Of a stretch of 64,000 nt of DNA, positions 12,301 to 27,300 are shown piece by piece. Under the pieces are notes generated by a model. The model did not search any database. It was not told the origin of the DNA and saw only the letters and a program-made list of their open reading frames with translations. Numbering within the stretch: the stretch's first letter is position 1; every line of letters starts with the position of its first letter. A program made the position numbers and the translations under genes. Source of the stretch: Trebouxia sp. TZW2008 (lineage: Eukaryota; Chlorophyta; Trebouxiophyceae; Trebouxiales; Trebouxiaceae); the NCBI GenBank assembly GCA_002118135.1, contig BDIU01000170.1:1-64000 (forward strand). Reading direction: 5' to 3'.

Positions 12301-15300
12301 CTGTTTGTGGCCCTGAATGATGAGGCTGGGGTAGTGAGGGCTCTGGCCATCAGGGTGGTGGGGCGCCTAGCCGGGCGTAATCCTGCTTACGTAATGCCTG
12401 CCCTACGGCGGCACCTCATGCAGTTGCTCAGTGACATGGACCACCTGCCAGATTCCCGGCACCGGGAAGGTGAATTTGCTATTGTTTCTTCTTTGATCTT
12501 GTCTTGCTGCTCATTCTATTTCTGATTCAGCTTCCCATCTCTGGTGATTTTGCAAATTTTGCACTTTGACGTCATTCTACTCTTCACTTGATTGCATAGA
12601 TCAAGCCTTGGTTGTATCTGCACATCTGGCTAGATGTCCTTCATTCCACTAGCATGGTGGAAAGATCATGTCCTGAGCAAGCCTGTTTGGTGCTGCAGAA
12701 GGGGCGCATTTGCTTGGGTGCTTGATTCACAGTGCCCCTCGCCTGGTAATGCCCTATGTGGTGCCCATCCTAAAAGCCCTAGTCAGCAAGCTGAAATCTG
12801 CCTCCATGCCCCTCATCATTCTGCCCTCACCCCAGGAGGGTCCTACTCTAAACAAAGGGGGGGTCCACGGGGGTGGGGAGACTGGGGTCATGGCTAGTGT
12901 GCTGGCTACAACTGGCGAGCTTGCAAGAGTGGCGGGACCTGTTTTGCGGCCACACATTGGAGATATTCTGCCGCTGATCATTGATGCCATTGGGCATCCC
13001 TCTGGTGCAAACAAGTCAGTTGTGGCAGTTGTCACATTAGGGCAGGTGAGCAATCAACTATTTATTTGATGTGGGTGAGTTGCCAAGCATCAATGCATGA
13101 TAAATCAGTTTGGCCTCAAGATGCTTTTTTACTCATTCTTGATGCCAGTAGACATGACTTCTGGTGCCAACAAGTCAGTTGTGGCCGTGGTCACTTTGGG
13201 GCAGGTATGTACTTGCTGTACAAGATGATGTCAGTGCAACCGCTAACCCAGACATTTTGCAATGAATCATCATTGTCTGCAATGCAAATGATTGAGAGCG
13301 ATGGCATGATCTCCCCTACATCTGCACACCCCAGCAATTGGGTTGGGATGGTCATTAGCTGGTAAATTGCAAGCAAGGCTCTGATGGGTTGACAATGGCT
13401 GAGAAGATACAATTGTGTGGTATCTCGACATCAAAATTTGGCTTGTGATGACACATAACATGTAATCTCTCATCAGAGACCTGCTGAGTGCAGATGATTG
13501 ACAGCACAGGGGTGGTGCTGATCCCCTGCACGGGGTACCCCCAGCTGCTGAGCATGCTGCAGCTGTCTGTATACACTTCACCAGCAGCATCACATGTGCA
13601 TCACATGCAGCTTCATGTGTAGCAAGATGTGTAGCATCACACACAGCATCCAATGCGAGATCTCCTTTTGAGTGTAGGTGATTGAGAGCACGGGGGTTGT
13701 TGGTGGAGCCCTACATGCAGTAGTACCCAGCTGCAGTATGGTATCTACACTGCACCCGCAGCATCACAAGTGCATCACATGCAGCTTCATGTGTAGCAAG
13801 ATGTGTAGCATCACATACAGCATCCAATGCAAGATCATCTTTTGTGTGTAGGTGATTGAGAGCACGGGGGTGGTGGTGACCCCCTATATGGAGTATCCCC
13901 AGCTGCTGGGCATGCTGCTGCACATGCTAAGTGAGGGCTCACCCCAGGCTAGGCTGCACGTCCTCAAGGTTTTAGGCATCGTTGGGGCACTAGATCCCCA
14001 TACCCACAAGGTGAACCAGGCCAACATTCAAGGCGAGGGCAAGCTGGAAAGAGAGGGGGTGCGACCCCAGAGGCAGCATGACCCCACTGGGGGTCTGGGG
14101 GCGCCCCATGGGGCTGCTACAACCTTGGGTAAGCTTAATTTAACGATGCATACAAGCACAAACACAGCACCAAAGCATGGCCTGTGCAATAGCCCCTGAT
14201 CGTGTTACGATACCTTGGACCACAAACACCCCTTCTCCTTTCTCGATCAATGGTCATGAAACAAACCAGCATGATTTCTCCATGCCTTGAGCAGCAGGAT
14301 AAGTATTGCATGCTGCATGAAAATATTGTTTCCAGAGCAGAAATGTGCTTCAAAAGATGCTGACTTCACTGCTAGTACACGCAGACACCACTTTGGCACT
14401 AGACCTTCCTGCACACACCTTATGTTCTTCATGGAAAATATGCAAATCACATTGGACACTAGCCCAGAAGTGCTGTGTCCTGCGTTTCTAGACTTCATTA
14501 TATCATATATTTCAAAATAACAGACAATCTTGATTGCTGGCAGGCACAATGGCTGGTGACACACAGTATGCTGGGGACCTTCTGCCAGCCGCAGGATTAG
14601 TCACCAGCTCCGAGGATTACTACCCCACAGTAGCCATCAACGCCCTCATGCGGAATCTGAGGGACCCTGCCATGTCCAGTCATCACCCTCAAGTCATTAG
14701 GAGCCTGTTTTACATCTTTCAGGCGCTGCATTTGGGCTCTGTACCATACCTGCCTAAGGTGAGGTTTCTGTTTGCTGAGGTATCTGCCCTTTTTGCTTGT
14801 GGTCCAATCTCAAAACGCTGCACCTCGGTTCTGTGCCTAACAAATGATTGCACCCCTGTTTTGCCAGGGGTTTGCCTGAGTTTCTGCCCAAGTTTACACC
14901 CATGCCCTGAGGCAGCACATGCGCAGAAACATACCTGAAAACCTTGGACTGGTCCATGATTACCGAAAAAAGCACTATTGACAAATTGCTTCTGCAGGTC
15001 ATGCCAGTATTGTTTGGCGTGATGCGCGGCAGCGACGACGCCCTCAGAGAGTTCCTCTTTCAGCAGCTCACAGTGCTTGTTTCGTTCCTGAGGCAGCACG
15101 TGCGCAAGTACCTACCAGATATTCTTGGACTGGTCCATGACTTCTGGATTCCAACATCGCCCTTGATGCCTCACATACTGCGGCTTCTGTCTGAGCTGTC
15201 AGTGTGTCTGAGGGATGACTTCAGAGCGTACTTGCCAGAGCTGCTGCCGCGGTTTATTGGTCTGTTTGCTGAGGCTGAGCGCAGTGGAAACTATGACCAG

Positions 15301-18300
15301 GCAAGCTATAGGTCAAAACCCCCCCAGACCCTAGCTGTGTTTGCATTTGCAAAAAATGTGAAGGAGTGTACCACAATGTGACCTTGCAACTTGCATTGCA
15401 TGCTAACATCTGATGAGCATCAGCTATGCATGACTGCTTATATTTGGCAATGCTGCATGCCTTTAAGTGCCACAAAATGCTCCTGAGTGTCTGCAATGTC
15501 CTGTAATCAAGCAGGAGTTGTTAGTGTGATTGAATTTACTGATTCTGCAGGTGCCAGCTGCTTTGCACGCTTTGGAGCCTTTGGGTGCAGCGCTGGAACC
15601 AGCTGCTGCTGTGCACGCTTTGACCCCATTTTGATGCGCGTCTGTGGGTGCCAGCTGCTATGCACGCTTTGTGCTCAGCTTTGAACTGTGTCTGCAGGTG
15701 CCAGCTGCTTTGCACGCTTTGGAGTCTCTGAGAGGAGCGCTGGAACATCATCTGCAGCTGCTGCTGTGCATGCTTTGAGGTCTGTTCAAATTTCAACTGC
15801 AGGTGCCAGCTGCTTTGCACGCTTTGGAGTCTCTGGGTGGGGCGCTGGAGGATCACCTGCAGCTGCTGCTACCGGCGCTTGTGCGCCTTATCTGCATGAG
15901 TAAGCTGTCTTGCCATTATCTCCGCATTGCTGTTGCCTCTGCTTGTTCATGCTCACTGTGCGCTGCGTGTTCTACTTCTGTATGCCATGTTGCCAGTCAA
16001 TGTCTGTCATTTGCTTGCATGTCATACATATCACAAGCAGCTGCACACAATATCAGCCAGCTGCCTGTGACAGTGCTCCATACAAGTCCTTGGAGTGCAA
16101 ACAACAACTTGTGCTTGAAGGGTCACTTGTTTGGTTAGATTGCAGGACCTAGGGTTGCACCGTTTTCAGTATACATTAGGCTCTAAGTTATGCAGGCTGG
16201 ACATGCTAGCCCTGTGCATGTATGAACAGTCAGTCCTCGCTGCATTGCCCTGCTTTGCACAAGCACAGCTTTGCTTGGTCTGAAACCCTGAATCTCCTGG
16301 GGGGTTGCAGGTCCGGGGGTCGCGCGGTCCCCAGTAAATATCCAGCATGCAGCGTTAGTCAGCTGCCGTCGCCTGTTACCACATATGCATCTGGCGGGTT
16401 ACAGCTCCAGCATCTTTCCTCATCTTCTGCCTGAAAAGGTTGCTTGTGGTTAAATCTTCTTGACTGTGGGGGCACAGGTCCGGGGGTGGCGGGGTCCCCA
16501 GTGGATATCAGGCGTGCAGCATTAGTCAGCTGTCGCCGCCTGTTACCCCGGATGCACCTGGCGGGTTACAGCTCCAGCATCCTTCATCCTCTTCTTCGGG
16601 TTCTGGATGGCAGCGTGGACGAGCTTCGCACAGACGCACTGGACACGATCTGTTCCCTAGCTCTGGCCCTAGGGCCTGACTTCCCCATATTTGCCCCTAC
16701 TGTCCGCAAGGTTCAAAACAGATGGCAATTCTCGTCTCTGGTCCCTCATGAGCGTGCATTGTTGCTTCAGTCTACCTTATGGGCTTGGCCTGCCTCACAA
16801 TTTTCTCATGATATCTTTTGGGCATGCTAGTCACCACATTCCCATTGACAGTGAAGTGAAAGTGGGCTTCTTCCAGAACGTCAACACATTTCGAGCGTAT
16901 GCTTGACAAGTCATTCTGGCATCAGTCACTCCAATTCAAGAACATACAGATGTTTCAGGTATAGAGCACTTCAAGACAAGCATGAGCATGCGCTTGACCC
17001 AACACATTTATCAGATCTTGATCATAATTCAGACCTACTTATGTGAATGACAGGTCTCAAATTCAGCCAGAGGCAATTGGTTTTGCTCTGACCTGGCAAC
17101 AGCACAGCACAGAAGTAGTGGCTAAAGGCCATTGATGATCTCTTAATGCAACAGTGATTGTGGCGCAGATCATGGCAAAGCACAGGATGGCCGATGACCA
17201 ATTCAGCCAATCAGCGGTGAGGGTGGTAAAGGCGGTTGATAGATTAGCAGCAGCTTGACTTGACATGTTATCAAACCTTTGTCTCATAGGCATGTGTTAT
17301 ACTGTATACCACAAGTAATGACAGATGCCACCGGCGTGTGTGCAGATCATGGCAAAGCACAGGATGGCTCATGATCAGTTCAGCCAATTAGCGGTGAGGG
17401 TTGTGAAGGCCGCTCCACCTTGCATGAGCAGCAGCGATGAATGGGAGCCCACAGCTGCGGCCTTGGAGGAGCTAGATCTCAGCTTAGAGCATGACAACCC
17501 TGCTGCCCTTACACCTCTCCCTGATGCATCAGGTTGGTCCCTAGACCTTGCTTCTCAAGTTGAACGCTGCGGTCATTGCTTCTGCTTGCTTGTCTTGAGC
17601 GGTGATTTTTAGCCCACAGTTGCGGCTCTAGGGGCATCGGACCTCAGCTTGGAACATGACAACCCTGCTGCCTTTACGCCTCTCCCTGATGCATCAGGTG
17701 AGTGTCTCTGCAACTATCGGTCAGCGTCTGTGTTTGTTCGGTTTTGTGACACAGACCATGGCTGAGTCCTCCTGCATGAGCAGCAGTGATGCATGGGAAC
17801 TCACAGCTGTGGCCCTAGAGCAATTGGCCCTCAGCTTGGAACATGACGCCCCTGCTGCCCTTACGCCTTTGCCAGGTGCATCAGATCAGTGCACAGACCA
17901 GTCTTGCTTTGTTTTTGACCGTGTTGGGTCTGTACAACCTGCTCACTTAGGCTTGAAACAAGCTCGTGGCTGCAACCTAGAGCAATTGGCCCTCAGCTTG
18001 GAACAAGACGACCCTGCTGCAGTTGCGCCGCTTCCTGATGCATGAGGTGTACAGATCAGAGGCTGACTGCAACATTGTGCTTGACAGCAAGTCATACTCT
18101 AGGCGGCAAGAGGCTTTTGTTTTTGTGCAGTTGGGGGTGGGGTGCAGCAACTGGCAGTGAACGATCAGGCGCTAAGGCGAGCTTGGGAGAGCAGCCAGCG
18201 CAGCACAAAGGAGGATTGGGCTGAGTGGATGCGTCATTTTGCTGTGGAGCTGCTCAAAGAGTCCCCTAGCCATGCTTTGCGAGCCACACATCTTCTGGCA

Positions 18301-21300
18301 CAGGTATGGGTTGTAGGCACAGGTTACAGACATCATTTGTCAGGGTTTGGTACAAGCTCAGAACAGTATTGTTTGCCATGGAGATGTCTGGGCAGTTACC
18401 AGGTACAAAAGTTAGAGAGACTTGGCAGACAACGGTGTACAAGGACCTCTCTTCCCTTGATGTTTAGCACAAATGCTTTAGGAGAGCACAGGACCAAAAT
18501 GGTTGAGGACAGCTGATTGCTCCAGTACGTACCTAGCTGGGCCTGCTGAGCCTGTCTAGCGCGCGCTTTGAATGCATGATTCAATGAATTAGAAATAAAG
18601 AAGTCACCCAGCCAAGCATTTCTGGTATGTAGATAACTATGTGACTGTGTATGTAGTGGTAAATAAGCTGTTGCAGTTGCCTTTCCAAATAATTTATACT
18701 GAAGATTCAGCTAAGCATGGCTAAGCACGAGCTTTTTGCTGTGGTCTTTTTGTCATGTTGGGTAATGCTTTAAAAATTGGCTCTGATGCGGTCTGTAGAC
18801 ACAACACTTGTGTCTTCTTCCATCCCTCCTGAGATTGTGACAAGCCTGCTCAGTCTGGCTGACTTGATGCTGTGAAAATCAGATCTCATCACGACTTGTG
18901 TGCTGACGTAGGTTCAGCCAAGCATGGCACGTGAGCTGTTTGCCGTGGGTTTTGTGTCTTGTTGGGCCGAGCTTCAGGAACCTATGAGAGAAGCCTTGGT
19001 GCGGTCCCTTGAGGCAGCGCTTGCTTCTCCTTCGATCCCTCCTGAGATCGTAACCACGCTACTCAACTTGGCTGAGTTCATGGAGCACAACGAGAAGAAA
19101 CTCCCTCTTGATACCAGGCAAGCTTGTTTCCACTCCATTGTTCCAATTCCAACAGTTAATTGCAAGTTCCAGGCCAGACCTCTTTTGTCTGTTTGCAAGA
19201 ACCTTATGTTGTTGTCAAGTTAGCAGAAAGGTGTCACGCCTTTGTCAAGACACTACAAGGAGCATGAGGAGCTGAGCTGTCAAAAGACAGCTGTGAATGA
19301 CAGCTCCGCACTGAAGTGGACTCAATTGTTTCGTTACAAAGCAACAAATTTGAAGCCGTCTAAAAACATTTACCTGGACATCAAGTCATGATCAGCACAA
19401 AAGACAATCTGTTCTTGCTGCAGGACTCTGGGTGCTTTGGCAGAGAAGTGTCATGCTTTTGCTAAGGCGCTGCACTACAAGGAGCATGAGTACCAGAGCA
19501 GTCCTGAAACGGCAGTTGAAGCTCTCATTAGCATCAACAACCACCTGCGCCAGCCAGAAGCTGCTGTTGGGATTCTGACCCTTGCACAGCAACAACTACA
19601 TATGGAACTAAAGGTAGCCCACATGTAGAGTGTTTCAATCAACTGCTTTGACCTGGAACCACCAAGCAGCTGCACTGATCAGAAGCTGCTGTCGGTCCAG
19701 CAGCACAGTCCACACACTGCGATAGACTGACTCTGACCTAGCAACAGCTGCAGATGGTGTCCAAAGTGTGCGCTTTTCAGCTGGAGGACTAGCTGTGGCT
19801 GTTTCTCATATGTACCTTCGCATGCAAGCAGGCTGATACCAAGAACACATTGAGTTGGTCTTCTGAGGACTGCAACCTGTTGACTAGCCCCCACTTGTGT
19901 CTTGGCGTGCAGGAAGGCTGGTATGAGAAGTTGAACAGGTGGGATGAGGCCTTGGAAGCTTACAATCGCAAGTACCAGGAAACCCCTCTGGGCTCCCAAG
20001 CCAATCTTGAAGCCGCCCTAGGGCGCCTTAGGTGAGCTGCATCTATACTGTTTATGAGATGACGGGTTCAAATAGGGTTCAGTAACCCTGTAGGGGTTAT
20101 AGCAAATTTTTGATCTGGCATTCAAGCCACTGAGCTTGCAGCATCAACTCCATGCTGTTGCATTTGTGTGCTTTGCTTGAATGCCTGCCTTCCCCGTCAT
20201 CTTCTTCAATTTTCCAGCTGTAGCGTTGGGGTACAGGTGTCTTGGTGCTCTAGTTGAGTGAGAGGTGCTGAGCAATCATCCTAGAGTGCTTTCCTTCTTC
20301 TTGTCCTTGCCTCCTTTGTGCCTGCCCAGATGTCTTCTTCAGGATTCAGTGATGAGTGCTCTGCAGGTGTCTTGGCGCACTCGCTGAGTGGGAGGTGCTG
20401 AGTCAGGAGTGCCGAGCTGAGTGGCGGCGAGTTGAGCCTCATGTAAAGAGGGAGATGGCTCCAATTGCTGCGCACGCTGCTTGGCACATGGGCGCCTGGG
20501 TTGAAATGGCTGGGTGCGCCTATTCCCATTCTTTACTCTATTCCCTGTCAGAGTTGTCCAGACTCTTTGCCTTATTCTGTGTCAGGGTGAAATTGCTCAA
20601 ATTGTTTGCTTTGCATTTTGGCAAAGTAAGACCACTTGCTTGGGTGTCTAGACAAATTGCAGGGTGACTTTTCATGCTATTCTGCTCTACAGTGTCTGTG
20701 ACTTCTTTGTCTTCTTGCTTGTGTACCTGCCGATCAAAGCCTTCAACTTCTTTCTGTTGCAGGTATGTGGACACTATGAACCACAGGCAGACCCCTGACA
20801 GCTCAGTCGGTGCCTCCCTGACAGCTGTCCTTCCTCTTCCTGGTTTTTGTGCTTGTTCACTCACCAAGTAAATCATGTGATTTCTGCTTGTTGCAGGTAT
20901 GTGGACACCATGAACAACAGGCAGACGCCTGACAGCTCAGCTGGTGCCTTCCTGACAGCTGTCTTAGAGGTCCAGAACAAGCGCTGGAGCACTGCCAAAG
21001 GTGCTTTTTCTTTGGAACTCTTGATGCATGCAGTATCGTTTTGAGACTGGCCACCTAGTGCAAGGCTAATATGCATGCAAGCAGCATTATCATTGTTGAA
21101 CGTGTTTTAAACTGCATGTGTGCACAGGTATACACAGACATCACACTGGTCTACGACGTGTGATATGAATGTCTTGTATGTTGCCTTGACTGCGGTCCTC
21201 CATATTGCACAGCAGCCCGGGTAGTCCCTTTCATGACCCTTGCACAACCCCCTCATGACCTCAGCATGACCCCCCGCTTGCACCTGACCCTGTTTGAATT

Positions 21301-24300
21301 CCCACATGACCCCCTCATGACCCCACCTGACCCATCATCTGCCATGCAGTCAATGTAGAGCGAGCCCGGGAGCTTCTAGGAATTGAGCTAGCAGCCCTAG
21401 TGGGTGAAAGCTATGAAAGAGCCTACGGTGACATGGTCAGGGTTCAGCAGTTGACAGAATTGGAAGAGGTGATAGGATACAGCAACGCCTTGACGTTGTG
21501 TGGGGGAGACCCTGGAGCAGCAGAATTGCATCGCACACAGATTTCCGAGATGTGGCGGGGGCGGCTGAAAGGGGTGCAGCGCAATGTGGAGGTTTGGCAG
21601 GCTCTGCTGTCTGTCCGAACGTTGGTGCTGCCCATGGGGGAGGATACGCACACATGGCTCAAGTTTGCCTCGCTGTGTCGCAAATCTGGCAGAATCAGGT
21701 GAGTCACATGCATATCATGGCTTACTCATAATGCAGAAACCAGAGCTGATTGACTGTGAAGTGGTGACACCACTGCAGCAGTGTCCACGTGGGCAAAAGA
21801 CAGGAAGAGCCTGTCAGGGTTAGCAATCAGCTTAGTCTTGAATGGCACATATCATGAAGTTAAGCAAAAGTCGTCTTTCCACCTTCCTTCTTCTTAATTG
21901 GCTTGCATGGGTCTGCAGGCAGAGCAGGAGAAACCTACATGAGCTGCTAGGGTTTGACCCCTTGACCATAACCTCCCCGCAGCAGGCAGGTTACGGCGCT
22001 GGCAGTGGAGCTCCCCATGTCATGTTTGGCTACCTGAAGCACTTATGGGCCACTGGAGATCGCCAAGATGCCCTATCTAGGTACAACTGCTGTATACCTG
22101 TCAGCATCAGTTGCAACCATGTTTGCAACGCCTACGCAACAGTCCCATGTGGCTGCCAGTTGAGTTTGGAGATGGTAGCCATGCTTGCCTGGTCTACTCA
22201 TGAGCCACAAATCCTGTTGACATTTTCTACAGATCAGCAGCAAAGCATATGTCTGCCAGCAGAGGGTGTCACCATGCTGGCTTGATGTGTAAGCAATTCT
22301 GGGTAACGCTTTGCAGAACATAGTTTCCCAGTCTCCATCATGTAGCCACATCTGGATTAGCAAGCACTTCTGGACCTTCAGCAAGCAAATAGGCACCAGA
22401 AGCCTCCGTGCTGGTGTCAGATGATCTAATGACAGTTGTCTGGTCACAATGTGATGTTTCCTGATAGTTGTTGCAGTCTTGAGACTGGCCTGCTGCTGTT
22501 GAAGCACATCCAAACACCATTTCTCGGATGCACCTTCAGGCTGGAAAGCTGAGTGCAGACTTAGTGCAGCTGTCAGCGTTGTGATGGCACAAACTCATAC
22601 AGTCTGACGCGGCAACATTCTTCGTGGCAATCGTGGCAGTTCTAGATGAAACTGCTAGTGTACAGCCAATCTGAGCTTGGTCTTTTTGCAGGCTGGAAAG
22701 CTTAGTGGAGGAGGTTTCTGCTCATGCCCATGATCCCACACCCCGCCCCTCCCTACCCGCACCAGCTATTGGGGGGGCGCAGACTGGTCTCTTGGCGCGC
22801 CCAACGGCCCAAATGCACAAGGCTCCCCTTATTGCTAGGGTCCACATGCGCATGGGCATCTGGAGGTGGACTGTCACTGAGGTCTGTTGCTCTCCTTTAC
22901 ACAAATCAATCAGTACAAGGTGGGGTACATGCACAACAGGTCGAATGCACAAGGCTGCCCTGATAGTCAGGGTCCACATGCGCATGGGCATCTAAGGTGA
23001 ACTGTCACTCAGGTCTGTTGCTCTCCTTTACACAAATCAAATAGTATACAAGGTGGGGTACATGCACAACAGCTCAAATGCACAAGGCTGCCCTGATTGC
23101 TAGGGTTCGCATGCGCATGGGCATCTGGAGGCGAACTGTCACTGAGGTCTGTTGCTCTGATCCACATAAACCAATTAGTGTATGAGATGACATACATGCA
23201 CAACAGCTCAAATGCACAAGGCAGCCCTTACTGCACAACAATTCAGATGCACAAGGCTCCCTTTATTGCTAGGGTCCACATGCGTATGGGCATGTGGAGA
23301 TGGACTGTCACTGAGGTGTGTTGTTTTGCTTCAGCAGCAGTCACTTATGAGTGTTCACACCCGTCCACCATCTGGGGATCAAGTCCACAAGCAGAAAGTC
23401 AAAGCTGCTTTGAGCAATGGATGTCTTTTCATTGATCCTGTCTACACTGAAACATTATTAGACCGGCAGCTCGCTGCTGCTTCACTGTTCTCAAGTCTCT
23501 ATTGAAGTGTTTGCAGTTGATACTGAAAGCCCCAAGGAAGTGTGTGCCAGATATTCAGTGACATGGTGCAGTGCAGTATGCACCGTGCACCAGTACAGTG
23601 CTTCAGCTGTCAGTGCTGCAGTGCTGCTAGCATTCTGTGGCCCAAGAGGTTTGACCGCCCAAAATGCCAAGAGTTGCAGGCTTGTCAGTCACAGCAGCAG
23701 CATCAATGCATTCAGGTGTTCAGTCTGATGAGGTAGGGAGTGACCAGGAAAAATCAAACGCCTTGAAAAGCCTTTGACAGCGCTGGCATCTCAGCCAACA
23801 TCACTGTGATCAATGCAATCATGATGCAATCACAATGTTGTATGCTGCAGGAACTGACTGAGGAGACAATAGCAGATGTGCTGGGAAGCTTGCGCTATGC
23901 TACAGAAGCTGCAGAGGGCTGGGCAAAAGCCTGGCACAACTGGGCCCTGTTCAATGTTCAGGTGACGGTCTATGTTGCTACTGTATATCTTCTTGTGCAT
24001 GACATCTGTGGAATGCCATGTGTGCCTGCTGTTTGAGTTTGTGACTTGAACACATTCTCTTATTGCAGCCACAGTAGATCTCAGCGTGTGATTGCTGGAT
24101 ATATTTAGCATTCATCTCCTTGAAAAAGTGATGCAGTGAGCAAGCGCTTGTAAATGTGCATTGCCAGCTGGATTACCTAGTCAGAATAAGCAATAAAGGG
24201 ACGCAACGGTCTATCCAAGGCCTCAAAACACGCCTGACAGCGCAAAGTTTTCTGTGTTTCACTGGGAATGCTCTTGTTACTCATGTTGCACATTCTGCAT

Positions 24301-27300
24301 GTAGCACCTTGCCATTGCTGGCAAACAGAAATCCAGTGTCCTGCTGAACTGCTCAAGCTCAAGCTCTCAGCCTTTGCCAGCCATATACTAATTGGTCCTT
24401 GTAGACGCCGCCTTTTGTCAGACGGGCACCTGATTTAACTCTGCATTGTGCAGGCTATGGAGCACTATGCCAAGTTTGACGTGCATGCAGCCCAGCAGCA
24501 TGTGGCCCCTGCTGTGCTGGGTTTCTTCAGATCAGTCTCCCTTGGCCAAGCCTCAGGTCAGCTTTGCTTCCCTGCCTTTTGGCTGATTGTCAATCTTCTC
24601 TGAGATGTCAGAACCTTCAGAGAGGTGATCTTGTGAAAAGAGATTAGTTTTGTGAAGTACATAACTTGTTCAGCATTAGAGAGGGCACATAGGGTTTCTA
24701 TTGCCAGCAAGCATGTGTTCACCTGTTCCTCTTACATACGCCCACTTGTCAGCCCATCTGTCCAAGTTTGCGCTTCTTCTTTTGTTCATGGCATACACTG
24801 TGATGCATAAACCATCCTCCACCTCTGCAGTGCCCTGCAAGACAATTGCTGACCCTGGGCTTCAGACGTACCCTGCACACTATGCTTGTTGTCTGGAGTG
24901 TCTCGAGGATGCAAACATGCAGACAAGTGATGGACATTGAGCAGATTTGCAAGACAATCTATGGCTGCTGCTAATGTGCCTGAAGTGATGCACAAGCTTC
25001 TTATACAGTCCTGAGATGGCTCTGAAAATTAATGCGCCCACAGGAAAGAGAAATCAGTCGTGTGAGACACACCCTGAGCGGCGCTGCAGGACATCTTACA
25101 ACTGCAAAGCCTGTCGGCTGAAATCACAATCTTGGTTTATGGCTATGCAGGCGAAACACACCCTGGAGCAGCGCTACAGGACATTCTGCAGCTGTTGATT
25201 CTGTGGTTCAATCATGGCAGTGCTCCTGACGTGGACGCTGGCTGCAATCGCCAAGTCTACCTGCTGATTCTCTCACCTTGAGAGTTTTGCTGTGCAGGTG
25301 AAACTCACCCTGGAGCAGCGCTGCAGGACATTCTGCGGCTGCTGACCCTGTGGTTCAATCATGGCAGTGCTCCTGATGTTGAAGCAGCTCTTCAAGAGGG
25401 CTTTGGCAGAGTCTCAATAGACACCTGGCTAGTTGTCATACCTCAGGTGTGCTTTAAACAAAACTTACACCTTGAGTCCATTGTCGATGCTGTGTGTGTC
25501 AGAGACTTTGACCACATTGCATCTGTGCTGCTTGTGGTCGGGATCAACATGCATTATAGCAGATTTGCTGATGATAGCATGACACGCTGCAGCCCTGTTG
25601 ATGCATCAAGGGCGTTGCATGCTTGCTGTGCATTCTGCACACCTGTTGCTGTCACATCAGAGCAAGTGCGTGGCCAGTGCAGACAACCCAAAAATGTTGT
25701 TGTGCTCTTGCAGCAGCTTACCCACTGCCCTGTCCTCAAAATGCTGAACCTAAGATTAAGGGGAAGATCAGCTTTCTGGTTGAGATTTGTCAGACTGGGT
25801 CCTCTTGGGCAGCACCAACTCCAGACACGCATGTACCGACCCTTCTTTGGTAGTTAGTAATGCAACATCTGTAGCATGAGCACTGAAGCTTTCTATGATC
25901 ATGCAGGTGATAGCTTGCACCCATAGCACAGCCAGTACAGCGGCTGATCCACAACCCGCTGGTGCCTATTGGGCGGCATGCACCCCAGGCCCTCAGAACC
26001 CCCTTGCCCCCTCCCCCACCGTGTTTCTCCCTGATGGCCTGCAGTTCTATCCCTGTACCATCCCTGCTCACTTTTGTCTTTGTTTTTGCAACAGGTGATA
26101 GCGCGCATCCACACCACAGTACAGCCAGTGCAGCGGCTGATCCACAACTTGTTGGTGCGCATTGGGCGCCACCATCCTCAAGCTTTGATGTACCCCCTCC
26201 TTGTGGCCTGCAAATCCCAATCAAGCTTCAGGCGTGCAGCTGCAATGAGTGTGGTAGACGCTGTCCGCCAACATAGCGCTACACTTGTGGAGCAAGCACA
26301 GCTGGTAAGTGCTCTGTGAGTCTGTCTCAGTCCATCTTGGCAGGTCAGTGTGAATGCCTGTGCGATTGTCTGTCTCACCGAGGGTGAAAGTCCCAATCAA
26401 GCTTCAGGCGTGCAGCTGCCATGAGAGGGTAGACGCTGTCCACCAACACAGTGCAACGCTAGTGGAACAGGCACAGCTGGCAAGTGCTTTCACTGTCTGT
26501 GCATACATGTGTCTGTATGCATCCAAATGCACCCCCTGCTTGTGGCCCCCAATCCCAGTCAAGCTTCAGGTGTGCGGCTGCCATGAGTGTGGTAGACGCT
26601 GTCTGCCAATATAGTGCTATACTTGTGGAGCGACCACAGCTGGAGAGTGCTCTGTGAGTGTCTGTGAGTCTGTCTCACTCCATCTCGGCAGGTCAGTGTG
26701 AATGCCTGTGCGATTGTCTGTCTCACCAAGGGTGTAAGTCCCAATCAAGCTTCAGGCGTGCTGTACTGTCTGTGCAAACATGTGTCTGTATGCGTCCAAA
26801 TGCAGCCCCTTGTTGTGGCCCCCAATCCCAGTCAAGCTTCAGGTGTGCAGCTGCCATGAGTGAGGTAGACGCTGTCCGCCAATATAGTGCTATACTTGTG
26901 GAGTGACCACAGCTGGTAAGTGCTCTGTGAGTGTCTGTGAGTCTGTCTCAGTCCATCTCGGCAGGTCAGTGTGAATGCTTGTGTGATTGTCTGTCTCGCC
27001 GAGTGTACAAGTCCCAATCAAATTTCAGGCATGCAGCTGCCATGAGTGTGGTAGACGCTGTCCGCTAAAGAGTGCAACATTTGTGGAACAAGCACAGCTG
27101 GTGAGCAACATTCCTTGTCTGCCTGTTTGTCACTGTGTGACTAAACGTATCTGCCTGTCTGTCTGAGGTAATGTGCAAGTTGCAGTCTAGGCTTCAACAT
27201 GCTGCAGTTATCAGTGTGATTGTCGCTCTTCATCATGGGAATCCCAGACAGAGCAGAACTGGAAATGGACTCACAGGCTGCAGCCTATCTACAGGATGGT

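Larger units (their letters stand above)
3308..17532 (+). other. TOR: TOR N-terminal HEAT-repeat region (exons 1-18)
   Basis: Residues 1 to about 1225 are a long helical array matching the HEAT repeats that bind RAPTOR and other partners in known TOR complexes. Recognisable stretches include NERLGG in exon 2, AALR ending exon 4, [10 protein letters not shown] with [10 protein letters not shown] in exon 11, LGALDP-like [12 protein letters not shown] in exon 13, and REFLFQQL with [15 protein letters not shown] in exon 15. Exon 12 carries a Gly/Pro-rich insertion, absent from animal TOR as far as I can recall. Exon 13 ends in a poorly conserved charged segment. Confidence 0.9.
18131..26304 (+). 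other. TOR: TOR FAT domain region (exons 19-31)
   Basis: Residues of roughly 1226 to 1963 match the FAT solenoid that wraps the kinase. Conserved blocks are [10 protein letters not shown] in exon 19, [15 protein letters not shown] in exon 20, [10 protein letters not shown] and [14 protein letters not shown] in exon 21, [13 protein letters not shown] in exon 22, GESYERAYG and ELEEVIGY in exon 25, [11 protein letters not shown] in exon 28, and [10 protein letters not shown] at the end of exon 30. Exon 27 contains a Pro/Gly-rich stretch of low similarity. Exons 28 and 29 are only about 35 codons each. Confidence 0.9.
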
